Source of the DNA: Sacculina carcini
Taxonomy: Eukaryota; Arthropoda; Thecostraca; Sacculinidae
Reading direction: 5' to 3'
Assembly (NCBI GenBank): GCA_916048095.2
Contig: OU696579.1
Span: 4,346,735-4,410,734 of the forward strand
DNA length: 64,000 nucleotides
Below, in pieces: positions 11,804-24,327 of this stretch; positions within the stretch are counted from its first letter, which is position 1, and every line of letters begins with the position of its first letter. The position numbers were made by a program, and so were the translations under genes. A model generated the notes under the pieces. That model ran no database searches. It worked only from the letters and a program-made list of their open reading frames with translations, and was not told the DNA's origin.

Positions 11804-12065
11804 ACTGTTGTACTCACAATATGTACCCACAATGAATGACAAAAAAAGAACAATATGCATTAACAGTGTGTGCAGCAGGGAATCATGCAGGAGCAATTAT
11901 AGACACATCCCACTACTACACCAGCTAACGCCCAACTGCCGTGTGGATTGCAACGTTGCCAGAATCGCAAACCCAGATTATCGTGCTAGCATGCTAAAAT
12001 AATTTTCTTACCAAAATTATCGCACTCCCATAAATCAATGCATAAACATACTCTGTCGTCTGCGA

Positions 12066-12130
12066 TTGTAGCGCAGTTGCTAGTCGCTAGTCGCTGTCAT
12101 CATTTTGCGAGGTTGAGGGTTCGAGTCCAG
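12066..12130 (+). repeat. tRNA-like sequence, possible SINE head or tRNA pseudogene
   Basis: An A-box-like TAGCGCAGTTGC (12,069-12,080) and a B-box-like GGGTTCGAGTCC (12,117-12,128) have suitable spacing. The part between them repeats CTAGTCG and does not fold into a clean anticodon arm. A tRNA-derived repeat is more likely than a working tRNA. Confidence 0.4.
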
Positions 12131-12644
12131 CATTTTGCTAATTTTTTACTTTGTCGTTTTTATAGCCATTTTGCAGTATTGATATTCTGAATGTTTTTTC
12201 ATCAATTCCATATTAATAATGCTATCGTCTTGTTTTATGAAGTATATTTTTCAACTGGCTGATCGGTTGGTGCTAGCTGTGCCGCACTCAGACCCTTACT
12301 GTGCCGCGGGTTGAGAATCACTGGCGTAGACGGTCGTAGCCCCCATAATTGCGCATATGCGCGTACACCGGTGCATATGAATGTACCTCGGCCAGACTGG
12401 GTTGGTTCAGCATCTGGTGGGAAAGCGCCTCATTCTAGACTGAAATGGCAATTTTCCAGCGACTGCTTGTTTTTCCGCTGATGTCCTTTTATTTCTACCA
12501 GTTGTATTATATGTGCACCTGTATTTCCGCTTCTTTTGCTCACATTTGTCTGTTTTATTGGCAGCTTGCTCATTCCGAGTCGCTATCAGACCCGTTTTGT
12601 GCTCGATGTTTGTTCCAGCATGTGTACGCTCTGTTGCTCTAGTG

Positions 12645-12980
12645 CAGTGGTTCCCAACCTTTTTCAGCTTGTTACCCAATTTAGCATCCCATAGTAAGCA
12701 TGTTACCCCTTTTTTACTGTACATGTTACTGTAAGCATTCACACACACACGCACGCGTGCACACACAACTATATATAACACGCCATATGAGCAATACAAT
12801 ATCCACACAATGCAAACAATAAACATAATATGCTAAGTTAACATTAATCCCAATACAAGGTACCGCAATGTTTTCTTGAATTTCAGAATTCTTACCATTC
12901 TCCTGTCACCCCTACATTACCCCCGAACAATTGCTAAATTTCCCCCAGGGGGTAATTTACCCCCAGGTTGGGAACCACTG
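12645..12980. mobile_element. MITE with CAGTGGTTCCCAACCT ends, hAT-type, 8-bp TSD
   Basis: The left end reads CAGTGGTTCCCAACCT and the right end is its exact reverse complement. The element is 336 bp and is flanked on both sides by the identical 8-bp direct repeat CTCTAGTG (12,637-12,644 and 12,981-12,988). An 8-bp duplication with these ends is diagnostic of hAT-type insertion. There is no coding capacity. A related right end (GTGCCGCGGGTTGAGAATCACTG-like) lies at about 12,298-12,323. Confidence 0.92.
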
Positions 12981-15287
12981 CTCTAGTGTCATTGACCCCG
13001 AGGAGCTGGTCGCCAATGATTTTGATGTTATTACTTAGCTGCGAGCTGTTACCAGCTGTTATTACTTTTATCGAGTTGTTTTAGTTTTTATTCAATTGTT
13101 GACACACTGGTCCGCGTGCTGTTCAAGCGGGGAGATTAGTGAGCGGTAAGATTAGTGGGCGACGTTGCTGTTTTCTCAATGGATACGGCCTGAAAAACTT
13201 CTGCGATCCCGCTTTGATCTTACATTAACGTAATATTGTCATTGTATCAGCATGTCGTAATCATGTACGCTTTCAGCGTGTCAGAGTTATCCACGCTCGC
13301 AATAATGTCCGATTTGGGGGAAATTATTAATGGTTGATGCCGGTATTTGGAATAATTTATGTGGTGATCATTACATCGGATGATTCCATCCGATCGGCAT
13401 CAGCCATTAACTGTTTTCTCTCCAAATTAAGACGGTTTGATCAATTGCAGCATGCATGCCTGGTATGTTCGTAATTAATGCACATTCGCTGGGTGTGGAT
13501 ACGTTATATGCGTCTGGGGTTAATGAGCACAAGCGCGTCAGCGAGTATCGATTTCACTAGTTATTGTCCCCATTGGAGAGTCGTTATGTGTCTGTCTGTG
13601 TGTATGTGTGTGTACGTGTTTTTCAGTCATTGTGTGGTAATATGCACTTGTGCACTCAAGTGTCACTCACTTCACTCACAAGGCGAGGGAGATACCGCAT
13701 CATCATCATCATGCCTGGGCCTACGTGCGTATGTGAAGGTGTCCGCAACGTTGATCGTTTTTGCCCATTTATTCACCTCTGTAAAAGAGGAATAAAGCAC
13801 GTATTTGCGTATTATTGTATAATTTCAGTTGTAACTAGCCGTGCAGGTGTGTTTGTGTATTTGTATTTGGGTGTGTCGTTATGGCACGTGTGTTTTTAGC
13901 ATTAATTTTTGGCAAAGACAGATTTCACCATGCAATGCTGTTCAGAGGCTCAATTTTTCTTCTTGTATATTGTGCAAAATTGTATATGGACAGTCAACTG
14001 TTCTGTGTCGTCAACGCCCCAAACTACGACTGCAAAATCGTGTCGTTTCACGTGGCGTTGTCATCCTATTGTCGATTCTCGTGATAATGCCGTGAGACAG
14101 CTTGGCTTCATCTGTTGTCGACCTGTGTTGTATGCGTGTGAGGGTCGCGCGAGCGAGTGCGAAGAGCAGTCTTGTATTCTGGTCAGTGTCAACCGGGTTT
14201 GAACAAGGTGCACGTAGTCGTGATGTGAGAGTGGGTGACACTGACCGGTGTCACGGTGATACGCAACCGCGGCCACACACAGCCACTGCAGACAAAGCTC
14301 AATGAGCGTGATTGTTCATCTCTGGTTTTTGTGGCCGTGAGTTTGCCGTTTGTTAGCGTGTGTGCTTTATTTGTGCATCGGGACAGGGTGGATGTTATGG
14401 TGTTTTTGCTGTTGACCTGTTTGTGTCGATATTACTGGTCATTGAGCCGTCTCCGCTTTGTTGTTCCTGTTTTTCCACACGTATTTTCTCTTAGTCATTC
14501 GATTTTGCTGTTATTGTCCACTCCATCATGGTTCGGTGGCTGTTTACGGCTCATTTGTGATTGAGCCGGCATACCTTCTGTCGCTGCTTCTGTACTTTTT
14601 TCTTTGTCCTCCTTGCCGCCTTCGTTTATGTTTTTCTGCTTGTTATGCATGACTTTGTTCACTTGGATCGACATAGAATACATGTTGATATCTATAATGA
14701 ATTATATGTGAACATATCAACGCTGTTTACTGCTGACTGTTGTTAGGTCTCATGCTAAGATTCTGTGAACGATCCTTGTTGAAATTCGGGTCTTTGCATA
14801 TGTTGACATTGACTGAGCGACTCGCTAAACTTTGCAGTTTTCTGAATCACTCGCTAAACTTTGCAGTTTGGACATTGTCCTACGATTGAGTGTCAGTCAG
14901 TGGGTACAGTAGTTTAGTCGTGTTCGGCTGCTTGACAGGACTTTATGGCAGACTTTTGCTGCATCTCTGCCGGCGCCGCTGCACCAGCGGAAACCAACGC
15001 TGCCAACTGGTAATAACTGGTTCCTTTTCTTCGCGTCGGTGCTATTTCGGTACAGCTCATTCGTCTCATACGGGGACTGCCTGTTGATTGTTTTGTGGAG
15101 ACACACACTTTCAGCTGGCTTGTGATACGACCAGTCGTGAAATGGTCTGCTCAACACGCACAAGAGCACGTGGATATATACTTGCGTGTACCTTGGTACA
15201 TGATGGTGGTGGAGCAGCAGTCGAGGATGATCTCAAGCAAGTCCATTTGGAGTGTGTGCTCTTAATCAACTTTCTCTGCCGGGCAGA

Positions 15288-15289
<2 letters not shown>

Positions 15290-15331
<42 letters not shown>
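15290..15331. repeat. (GT)n microsatellite
   Basis: Pure GT run of about 40 bases. Confidence 0.95.
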
Positions 15332-16928
15332 GCGTGGTTTAGACTAGTATGTTCTCCTGTACAAGTGACATGGGTATGTGTGTGCATGTGTATGTGTGTG
15401 CATGTGTATATGTATGTTGCCGCTTTTCATGCGAGGGTTGAGTTGCTTTAGCTCGTCAGCTTGTTGTCGAGTTGAGTTTCTCATCCGTCTGATCCATTTT
15501 GTGTTTCTTGTAATTTGTTGTCTGCGTCTTGTCGGGCGCGTACGTGCACGCTCTTTATGGCGTGACACGGGCGCATAAGACAGGCCTGGTGGAAACTGTC
15601 GGGTGTCCAGATGAAAGTGATGATATCGGTGAAGATACACGCTCCAAGCTCGCGGCGTTCTTTGAAGCTGTCGCTTGGTCTTGTCAAACTGGTGACAAAA
15701 CCCGCACACGCTTGGCCTGTGACAATATGACTGTGTTGTTTCGTGTTTGTCTGGTAACGTCACTGCAACGCGGTCATATTGCTCTGATGGTCGTGTGTTT
15801 GGATGGTAGTCGAACATCGCTATCATTCGTTGAGTATTTTCCAGCGCTGCATATGTTTATTTGTTGTCGGGTAATTTGCGCACGTCCAGCTGATTTTTCT
15901 CTTGGCAAGGTGCATGTGTGTGTGTGTGTATGTGTGTGAGAAGCACATATGGCGTGATTTGATTCCGCTGATCGTATGACGGGCCGCTGATTGCGTCGTG
16001 TTCACGCATCATCGCTACACACATACACGTACGCATACGTGTTCATGCTCACACATGCAAGGTCGGTTGATCAATGCTGAGCGATTCACCCTAGCGAATC
16101 AAGTACGGCGCGGTACGATTGGTTTTGCGTGATTTCGTGTTTGCCTGTACTTGAGCTTGCGTACGTGAGATACTTTCAATAGATCCAAAGAGGTTTTACG
16201 TGATGCAGATACGCGCCGCTGAAAAGTTCACACTTATACCTAACAACTGGTATAACCATACACAATGCATACTCATCCACCATATTCCACTAACCGCCAA
16301 AATGCACCTCATCTTCATCGAACTTGTGTTTGGGTTTCACGCGCGTCATCGTGTTTGCCCCGGGAGCATGTGTGTGTGTGTGTGTGTGTGTGTTTGTATG
16401 TGTTTATGGGCCTAGTACAATATTGATCGTTACGTTAGGGGATCTAGTACAATAGTGATATAGTATCTAGATCTAGAGAACACTGAGGAAAAGTAGAGCT
16501 ATTACTACGTTACAATTGTCATTCAGTCAGTTTGTCAGTCTGTAGTGTGTGTTTGTGTCAGGGTTTGTATGGTTTAAACCACGTGGTTTTTTTTAATGCA
16601 TATATATTCTAAGCCTTGGTTGTGATATACAAAAATGGGTTTCAATGAAACTTACAACATCACATAGAGAACCATATTAGCATACAACTTATATCATTAA
16701 CAAGGAAAACATGTGTTTATTTGTACCAGTGTGCCGCTTTAACACATACGTGCTTATATATCTATTCATATATTTCTTGGTTGGATAATTATGAATACAT
16801 CTCTAATACATGTCACACTCACACATTTGTGTCTTGTTGCATATTGAATACACATAAAACATGTGGATATAACATGGGACACAATCATTATGAGAAGAGC
16901 AGCTGCAGGAAAATGTGGCATCAGTCGG

Positions 16929-17020
16929 AAGACTGTGATGTCCACCGACATTGATCATTGAGTCTGTGATCTCCACCGAGGTTGACCATTGAGCCTGTGA
17001 TATGCACCGACATTGATCAT
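16929..17020. repeat. Three tandem copies of a ~31-bp unit
   Basis: The unit, roughly CTGTGATNTCCACCGA followed by NRTTGAYCATTGA, occurs three times head to tail with a few differences between copies. No function is evident. Confidence 0.75.
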
Positions 17021-17099
17021 GTGCAAACATTGCACATGAACAAAGAACAAAGCAGCGTCATTCAATAAAGACTACCTGTTCAACAGTATTCACGTCAAT

Positions 17100-17345
17100 A
17101 GAGTATACTCAACAGAGTGGTGGGGTCAATTTGCCAATAAAATGACCAAGGCTGAAATTGACCTGTGTTGCTGTTGAACGTTGTTGAACGAAGTTGTTTT
17201 ATCTCTGACGGCAGACCGTTGAATATTTTTGGTCTGTCGTATATAATACTGTTCTTGTATATTTGTGTTCTATATGACCGTACTTCCAGATCTATGTTGT
17301 TTGATCTTGTAAGTCTTTCCCTGTTCAGCAATTGAAACGGTGATC
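17100..17345 (-). mobile_element. LINE 3'-end fragment (C-terminal RT tail)
   Basis: The - strand translation includes IIYDRPKIFNGLPSEIKQL, the tail typical of Jockey/CR1-group LINE ORF2 proteins. The core at about 17,206-17,340 is about 90% identical to 32,193-32,331 in intron 2, in the same orientation, so both are 5'-truncated copies of one LINE family. 5' truncation is normal for LINE insertions. Confidence 0.7.
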
Positions 17346-17499
17346 CACACCGTATTGTTCTATGTATCAGCAATACTGCGAAGTATTGGCGTTTGGAGTT
17401 AATGTTCAGTATGTTTTTGTTGTGATAAACTTGTTGTTCTTGTGTGTGTGTGTGTGCGATCGCGATTGCTTGTGAGTGTACACATGCTGGCATGGTCTG

Positions 17500-20400
17500 T
17501 AGTGGAATCCCGTTTGCACAGCCAAGCTGCATCTACCAGTTTACCTCCAATCTCTACCACAACATCCAGGGCCAAACTACTGGCCACTACATCGACACCA
17601 TGTAAATGCTTATTCATAACAACACAATCCACTGAGCTCGTGGAGCGGCCTGAACCTGTGTTGTCTATGCCACATAAAACGACATCAAATATTGGTCGGC
17701 GTGGGGAGGAAAATGCGACCAAGAGGACACCTGAGGACAGTCGCGGTCAGATTCGGCAGTGCTATCGACGCGGTGGCCCCCACTTGATGCGTCAGTGTAC
17801 GAATAATAATTCGAAGCATGTAATTTGCTGGATTTGTGGGAAACCGGGCCATATCTCGAGATCATGTTTTAGCAGGTCGGAAAACTTCATGGGAGAAACT
17901 TGTGCGCCGTAAGTTTCTCACACACAGTAGCAGCGGCGCTTCCCATAGTTGGTGGATTCGTTGATTATCGTCCTGCGCGAATATTGGTGGACACTGGCTG
18001 TTCCAAATCTGTCGTTGTTTCCTGGATGTCGCATCGTGTCAATTCGTGGCAAGGACGAGTGGTCGGAGTGGATGGTCATGAAGCGCGTTGTATGGGAGAA
18101 GCATCCGTGTTGATCACACTTCAGAATGTCACAAGGTAAGTGGATTGTGTTGTTATGAATAAGCTTTTAGATGGTGTTGATGTAGTGGCAGGAATTGACT
18201 CCATTGGGTTGGCGGGGGGAGTCGATAATCAGATTTTTTGATGAATGTCGTGGGGAAACTACTGTTAGTTCGATTTGTAAATTTACCACCAGGAAAAATG
18301 AAAGGTCATCTCTCACAGACAAAAGCTTCACGGCTATCTTCTCTGAGGGGAAGTGGAAGGCCTAGTGGAATTGGAAAAGTACGTCTTCACCAGCCCTGAA
18401 AAATACAATTGGAGCGTACAGTAGTGTAGAAGATGAAGCCGTGAGCAGAAAATGGAGAGAAGAACTTGATCAATGGATAATCAATGGTTATTTGAAAGAG
18501 TGTCGTGATCAGTCTTGCTCTAAAGAAGTGCTACCGTTAATGGCTGGTGTTCAAGCTAACAAGAGTAAGGTACGACCAGTTCTCGACTATAGAGAATTGA
18601 ATGAGTACGTACAGTGTGACCCGGGGCCCGACGCCGCGGTTTGCACCGAAACCTTGCTGAAATGGCGACTACTACCACAGAGATTGAAACTTGTCGACCT
18701 GAAATCAGCATACCTTCAGGTGCACATAGACGAGTCGTTGTGGCATTATCAAAGGGTGAATTACCTAGGAAAGATATATTATTTAACCAGACTAGGCTTT
18801 GGGTTAAATTCAGCACCGAAGATTATGTCGAGTATCTTGAAAACGGTACTGGCGCAAAATGACGTCGTGAAAACCGGCACCGATAGGTATATCGACGACG
18901 TCATTGTCAACGAGGAGATTGTATCGGTAGAGGAAGTGATAGCGCATCTGGCGAAATTTGGATTGGAAACCAAGCCGCCTGAATCTCTCGATGGTGGCAG
19001 ACTACTCGGACTAGTTATTGGGCTGAGTCATCTTGTAGGAGCTCTACAATTCAGTAGAGGGAACACACTGCCAGTGCTGGGGAATGGAGAGAATATGTCA
19101 AAGAATATGTTTTCAGCGTGCGGCCGATTGGTAGGGCACTATCAAATCTGTGGAAGGCTTTGTGTAGCTTGCAGCTACGTTAAGCGGATAAGTGATGGTA
19201 ATAGGTGGAATGATAGAGTAGGACCTAGAGCTCAAAAATTGTTTATGGAAATACTGGACAGAGTAAAAGCTGTTGGCCCGGTGTAGGGTGATTCTCATGT
19301 GTCACCAGTTTATCGTGGAAGAGTGTGGTGTGACGCCAGTAGTTTGGCCCTGGGTGTTGTGGTAGAGATTGGAGGTAAACTGGTAGAAGATGCAGCTTGG
19401 CTGCGCAAACGGGATGACGCGAGCCATATCAACTTGGCGGAACTGGAGGCTGTGATTAAAGGTGTTATTCTCGCTATAAAATGGGGATTGAAACTTATTG
19501 AGGTGATGACGGATTCCGTCACAGTTGTGAAGTGGTTGAGGAGTGTGCTTGAGGATGAGGCGAGAAAAAAATTAAATGGTTTGTCAGAAGTGCTAGTGAG
19601 GAGGATGATATCGATTCTGCGTGACATCATCAATGAGCTGGGCGTTGAACTCACTGTGAAATATACTCCATCGTCGATGAACAAGGCGGATCGATTGACA
19701 CGAGTGCCAAAGTCGTGGTTGAAGCCTACGCTCGGAGTACCTACTGTGTGTGCAGTGACCTTGAGTGAGATGCACTCCCGGCATCATTTTGGAGTTTAGA
19801 GGACGGTGTCGCTTGCCCAGATGGTGGACCCGAGAACCACGAGATCCGACGTAGAGAAGTGTGTGCGGCAATGCAAGCAGTGCCAAATGATTGATCCAGC
19901 TCCAGTACGTCACGTGCCGGGTGAACTAAGTGTGAATGATAATTGGAGTCGGCTGGCGGTTGACACAACTCACTACAGGGGTCAATGTTATTTGACTATA
20001 GTGGACTCTGGACCTGGCAGATTTGCGCTCTGGAGGAAAGTTCGGTCGAAGAACTGCGAGGATGTCGGGCGAGTCTTTGAGGAGCTGTTTCAGGAGCGAG
20101 GACCGGTGAACGAACTTCTCATGGATAACAGCAGAACATTCAGGTCTGTTCGGCTGGCTGAGCTATGTCAGAAATGGGGCGTGCATCGACGATATAGAGC
20201 GGCCTACAAGCCGTCAGGAAACGAAATCGTCGAAAGAAACCACCGAACGATCTAGAGAATGGATGAGCGTTGTCAGACAACACCGAATGAGGTATTATTT
20301 TGGTACCCAAAAACATCAGCGGACGCGAACTCATCACCTTCTAATGCATTGTACCGGTACAAGTGGAGGCATCCATCGGTTCCTGTAGAAGCGGTGGAAG

Positions 20401-20927
20401 CTTCAAAAAGTATGTGGCGCGTGTGTGACGATGTGTGGATAAAACCTCCGGGGGCGCGCTGTACAACGTATTGGAATCGTGGACAAGTGACAAACGTAAC
20501 ATCAGATAATAATTTGGATGTGGACGGTGTGCCTCGTCACGTACTCGGCATTCGGCGCCTGCGCGAAGAGTCTGAAGACGAAGGTCAAACAGAGTCAGAG
20601 ACTGCCTCAGAAGGTTCAGAGACTGCCGCAGAAGAGTCCGAGCCTGAGCAACAGATACGGAGATCGACAAGAGAATGGCGGCAGCCGAGATGGATGCAAG
20701 ATTATATATGTGACTAACTGTTTTCGTATGTTTATGTTAAATAATAGTGTTTAAAATGAGTTTGATATCATGGTGGCGTGTGGTGTATAATTGCGTTGGA
20801 AATATGTATCTAGTGGGCTTTGGATTTGTGTGCGCGTATCTGTGTGTGTGTGTGTGTGTGTGCGTAACGAAACTTAAAAATGGCTATAATAAACGTAATA
20901 AATCACTTGAGAAGTTTACTTGTTACA
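17500..20927 (+). mobile_element. Gypsy-type LTR retroelement fossil (zinc knuckles, PR, RT, RNase H, IN)
   Basis: Parts on the + strand, in order: CCHC zinc knuckle (about 17,800-17,870, CWICGKPGHISRSC), protease (about 17,970-18,140, ILVDTGCSKS), reverse transcriptase (about 18,440-19,100, KVRPVLDYRELNE and YIDDVIV), RNase H (about 19,320-19,560, WCDASSLALGV and HINLAELEAV), and integrase (about 19,770-20,250, core MDNSRTF, then ERNHRT) with a C-terminal part to about 20,716. A candidate 3' LTR with AATAAA-type signals runs to TGTTACA at 20,927, but no partner LTR is found. A short piece at about 17,500-17,645 carries sequence of the same family in the opposite orientation. The element is broken at several points and older than its relatives at 46-51 and 57-62 kb. 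It lies in GALNT intron 1. Confidence 0.85.
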
Positions 20928-22821
20928 TACACCAGCTAGCTGTAGCATAGAGCTGATAAGCACCGACATTCGAATTTTCTGGTGAAATGGGTTTTTAATG
21001 ATAATTGCTCAAGCATATGCCCTAAATGATCTAGCGTTTGTGAGAAATATAAATAAGCATGAAAATTAGGCGAGTCTGACTAAAAAGTATTGTTCTTTGA
21101 AGAATATAAACAAAAAACTGTTTTTCTTGGGGTTTTTTAAACCAGTGGTTTTTGGTTTTTCCCATAATTTTTTTTATAAACCCTGGTTTGTTTTACAGTT
21201 TATTTTGTTTATTTTTCTGTCTTCTCCGCTGTTCTAGTGAAGTTCTTCCATATGTGTGTGTTTGGGTGTGTTGTGTCTCCAAGGAGATGTAATAGCACGT
21301 GTGTGTTCTTTGTGATCGGCTGCCGTACATATCTGGCATTGCTCAGTGTGTTTGTCTGTTTGTCTGTTTGTGTGTGTGCTTGTACCTGTTGTTGCCTGTA
21401 CTTGGTCCGCTAAATCGTTTTCTTTTTTTGGCTCCTCGTTTGTTCAACTCTCTTCCTGCTACGATTGTTCATGCTCCTTCCTTTAGTTCGTTCCGTTCTT
21501 CTCTTCTCGATTACTTGTTCAACTTGTCGTTTGATCCCTCCTCACATACTCTCACTCCCTATGCTACGGTCTGACTTCATGGTTTACTCTGCTCTTTTCA
21601 TGTGTTGACTGTTGTAGATATTTTTCTCTAATTGTGTTGCCTTTTTTCATGTGTGATATGCCATGTATTTGAAGTCTGTGCTTTTCGTTATTTGGTGTTA
21701 GCTTTGGTGTTACGTTGCGCGCGCGTGTATATGTGCGCTAAATCAAATATATTGTATGTTGTTTGTTGTTGTACGTGTCTGTATCTGGATTTTTTCACTA
21801 GAACGACTTGTTGAGCGAGTTACTTCTCAAAAATATCTAAAAAAATTATCATTGTTTTGCTCTTAATTTACACTTCGTATGTTTATCATTAATTATTTTG
21901 TTGAAATTAATACTTTGCTTTGTTCTAGATTTGTTCAAAGTGATTTTTCAGCGATGTTTTTCAGTACCTACTGATTTACATGGCATGCAATTTTATACGC
22001 CGAAAATATTACTGTATAAATATATTGTTGGTTGATTGGTGTTGACAGTATACGTTTTGCATGTTGTCTTATATCGCTGATATTGCATATTGTGTCCCTG
22101 CTGTCACTGACGCCTGCATCTATTAATCAACGTTTTCCGTTCTTCAATGACACGCCCGTCTCCCTCTCTGACACACACACACACACACACACTCACACTC
22201 ACACTCACGCTAATGTACCCCATTATTCTGCTCATTTGTACTAACATCCTTTTTGTGTCACTCAGACCACAAATGTGTATGTGTGTGTGTGTGTGTGTCA
22301 TTTGCACCTGTGATTACCGCACTCTACTACACGAGTGTATACGAGCATACGTACATACGTGCGTGTCGTGTCTCTCCTGTGTGTGTGTGTGTGTGTGTTT
22401 GTCATTGTTATTACCACCTGTGGTGGACTTGTATTCCCAAATGTCATCTTGTGATCCAGTGATGTCATCAATGTATTCATGGTTGTATGATGGCATCATT
22501 GTGTCGATGGCTGTTTTCGTGGTGTAATCATTCCTGGCTCTTCATCAGCTGTCCCTGTCCTCACTCCCTCTGCACACTTGCTCTACCACATGCCTTCTCG
22601 CCGTGTTACGTGTATAGCTGTAGGTGTAGGTGCTGTGGTTACACAATACACCTGACGAACTATTTCAACACTTGGAGATTTCTGAATGACACAGAAATCC
22701 ATAGGAAAATTAAGTTTCTTTTCTTCTTCTCTTATTTGGTTCTAGCTCCATATCACATGTTTAAAATTTCCTTCATAACACTTGCTCACTGACATCGATG
22801 TGTGTGTGTGTGTGTGTGCAG
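20928..22821. other. GALNT intron 1, last part: LINE scrap and simple repeats
   Basis: A + strand scrap at about 21,410-21,575 reads like a LINE C-terminus (PRLFNSLPATIVHAPSFSSF). The rest is non-coding, with CA/TG runs near 22,174-22,206, 22,277-22,297 and 22,378-22,398. The intron ends in a TG repeat that runs directly into the exon 2 acceptor. Confidence 0.55.
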
Positions 22822-22988
22822 GTGTGCGTCGAAGACTTATGCCGACCTACTGCCGCCCACCAGTGTGGTGATCGTCTTCCACAACGAGGCGTGGTCGACG
22901 CTGTTGCGCACCGTGTGGTCAGTGATCAACAGATCGCCGCGATCACTCATCAAGGAGATCATCCTCGTCGATGATGCCAGCGAGCGAG
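22822..22988 (+). CDS. GALNT: GALNT exon 2: start of the catalytic domain
   Basis: Encodes residues 140-196 (the last codon shared with exon 3), including [18 protein letters not shown] and the UDP-binding region ILVDDASER, nearly identical to the family consensus. The acceptor is (TG)n followed by CAG at 22,819-22,821. The donor is GTCAGT at 22,989. The phase 2 entry and phase 1 exit match exons 1 and 3 exactly. Confidence 0.95.
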
Positions 22989-24327
22989 GTCAGTCAAGTC
23001 AATGCAGTCAATACCACTTTTCTGGCCGCTTGTCCAGGCCACTAGCGCACGTCTAAGAATTGAGCACCAAACATGGTTCCGACCACCAAAAGTATAAAAT
23101 GCTTCTGTTTTGCTGTATATCAATAACTGAATAGGAAATAGGCTTCTGGATTATGAGAAATATCACGAACTGCGAGCGATTCCAAGTCTAATTGTCGTTT
23201 CATTTGGCCATTCCGAGTTGTTTATCTTGACGTACTGTTTGTCATTATTCAAAGTGTGCCGGTCCAATTATTCATGCAGATTCGCTGCATTCAGTGAGTA
23301 TTTTCTCAGTCTCGGTTCATTGATTCGATCATTTGCATTGTTGAATCCCAGCCAAGCGCATTAAGTGTTACTGCCAGTGCCACTCTACGTGTGCGTGTGT
23401 GTGTGTGTGTGTGCGTGTGTGTGTGTGTGTGTGTTTGCGTGAGGATGTGTGTGTATGCTTGAGTGTGTATGTGTGTGTGTGTGTGTTTCCGAAATTCGTT
23501 ATGTGATTTTCAAACCATATGAAGCACGCTGCTTGATTGAAATTATTCGCCTATTTCAACTGCACGCTAAAATTATCAAACTGGGTATTTATTGCTACCA
23601 TTTATTAATACCCACCATGTTTCTCTTGTTTTATCTGCTAATAAAACAACAATACATGACAATCGCCACATGACATATGACGTATGATATAAATTTTACA
23701 TTGTTTAACTCATCAATTGTTATATGTATGTATTGTTGTTATGTGTCATGGGATGTGCAGCACAGCAGTTGCCTGCTTCTCCAGTTTCCTCCTCCCTACT
23801 GGCACATGTTAGGAATCCACTCAAACAAGCGAATTAACGTGCTAAGTATTTATTTTTTCCGCTAATCGTTTTCTCGTTACCGTTGTTGTTAACTGTGCGT
23901 TCTATCGTGTGTGTGTGCGTGTGTGTTAGTAAGTAAGTTTAGTAAGTACGTTTATTGGTCACTCATACAAGCAGTTCAGTCAATAGTATACACGAGATAA
24001 AAGCACATGTGACAATAGTCTGACAAGCTCCCGCTTCTTTTCGGACTGATACTATACAATTAAGTAGACGTGCAGCTTTGTCTGGTCACAAACCAGATCC
24101 AAAGCTGCATACCCCCAATTCGGCCTTGATAAACCAACTACACATTATAGTCAGATTTCATAAGAGGGTAAAGAAGAAGCAAAATGAAATAATTTGGGAC
24201 CAGAAGATACACATAGCAATAAGTTATAATGCTTTTATTGTCTAGTACCTCACGCACAAACTCAACCCGACACAAACTCAACCCCTAGTTAGTGATCATT
24301 TCTTGACGTAACCTAACCTAAATATCT
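22989..24327. other. GALNT intron 2, first part
   Basis: Non-coding. A TG repeat block lies at about 23,391-23,490. A near-perfect hairpin lies at about 24,080-24,116 (GCAGCTTTG arms with an inner TCTGGT/ACCAGA stem). No gene is seen. Confidence 0.55.

Larger units (their letters stand above)
12989..17094. other. GALNT intron 1, middle part: no gene seen
   Basis: This is non-coding sequence. It holds a (GT)n run at about 15,290-15,331 and shorter TG runs near 15,915 and 16,371. Three tandem copies of a roughly 31-bp unit with the core CACCGACATTGATCATTGA lie at about 16,929-17,020. The open frames here are short and resemble nothing I recognise. Confidence 0.55.

Noticed and set aside
12066-12130. 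Functional tRNA gene
   Set aside because: A- and B-box-like words are present but no clean cloverleaf or anticodon arm could be drawn.
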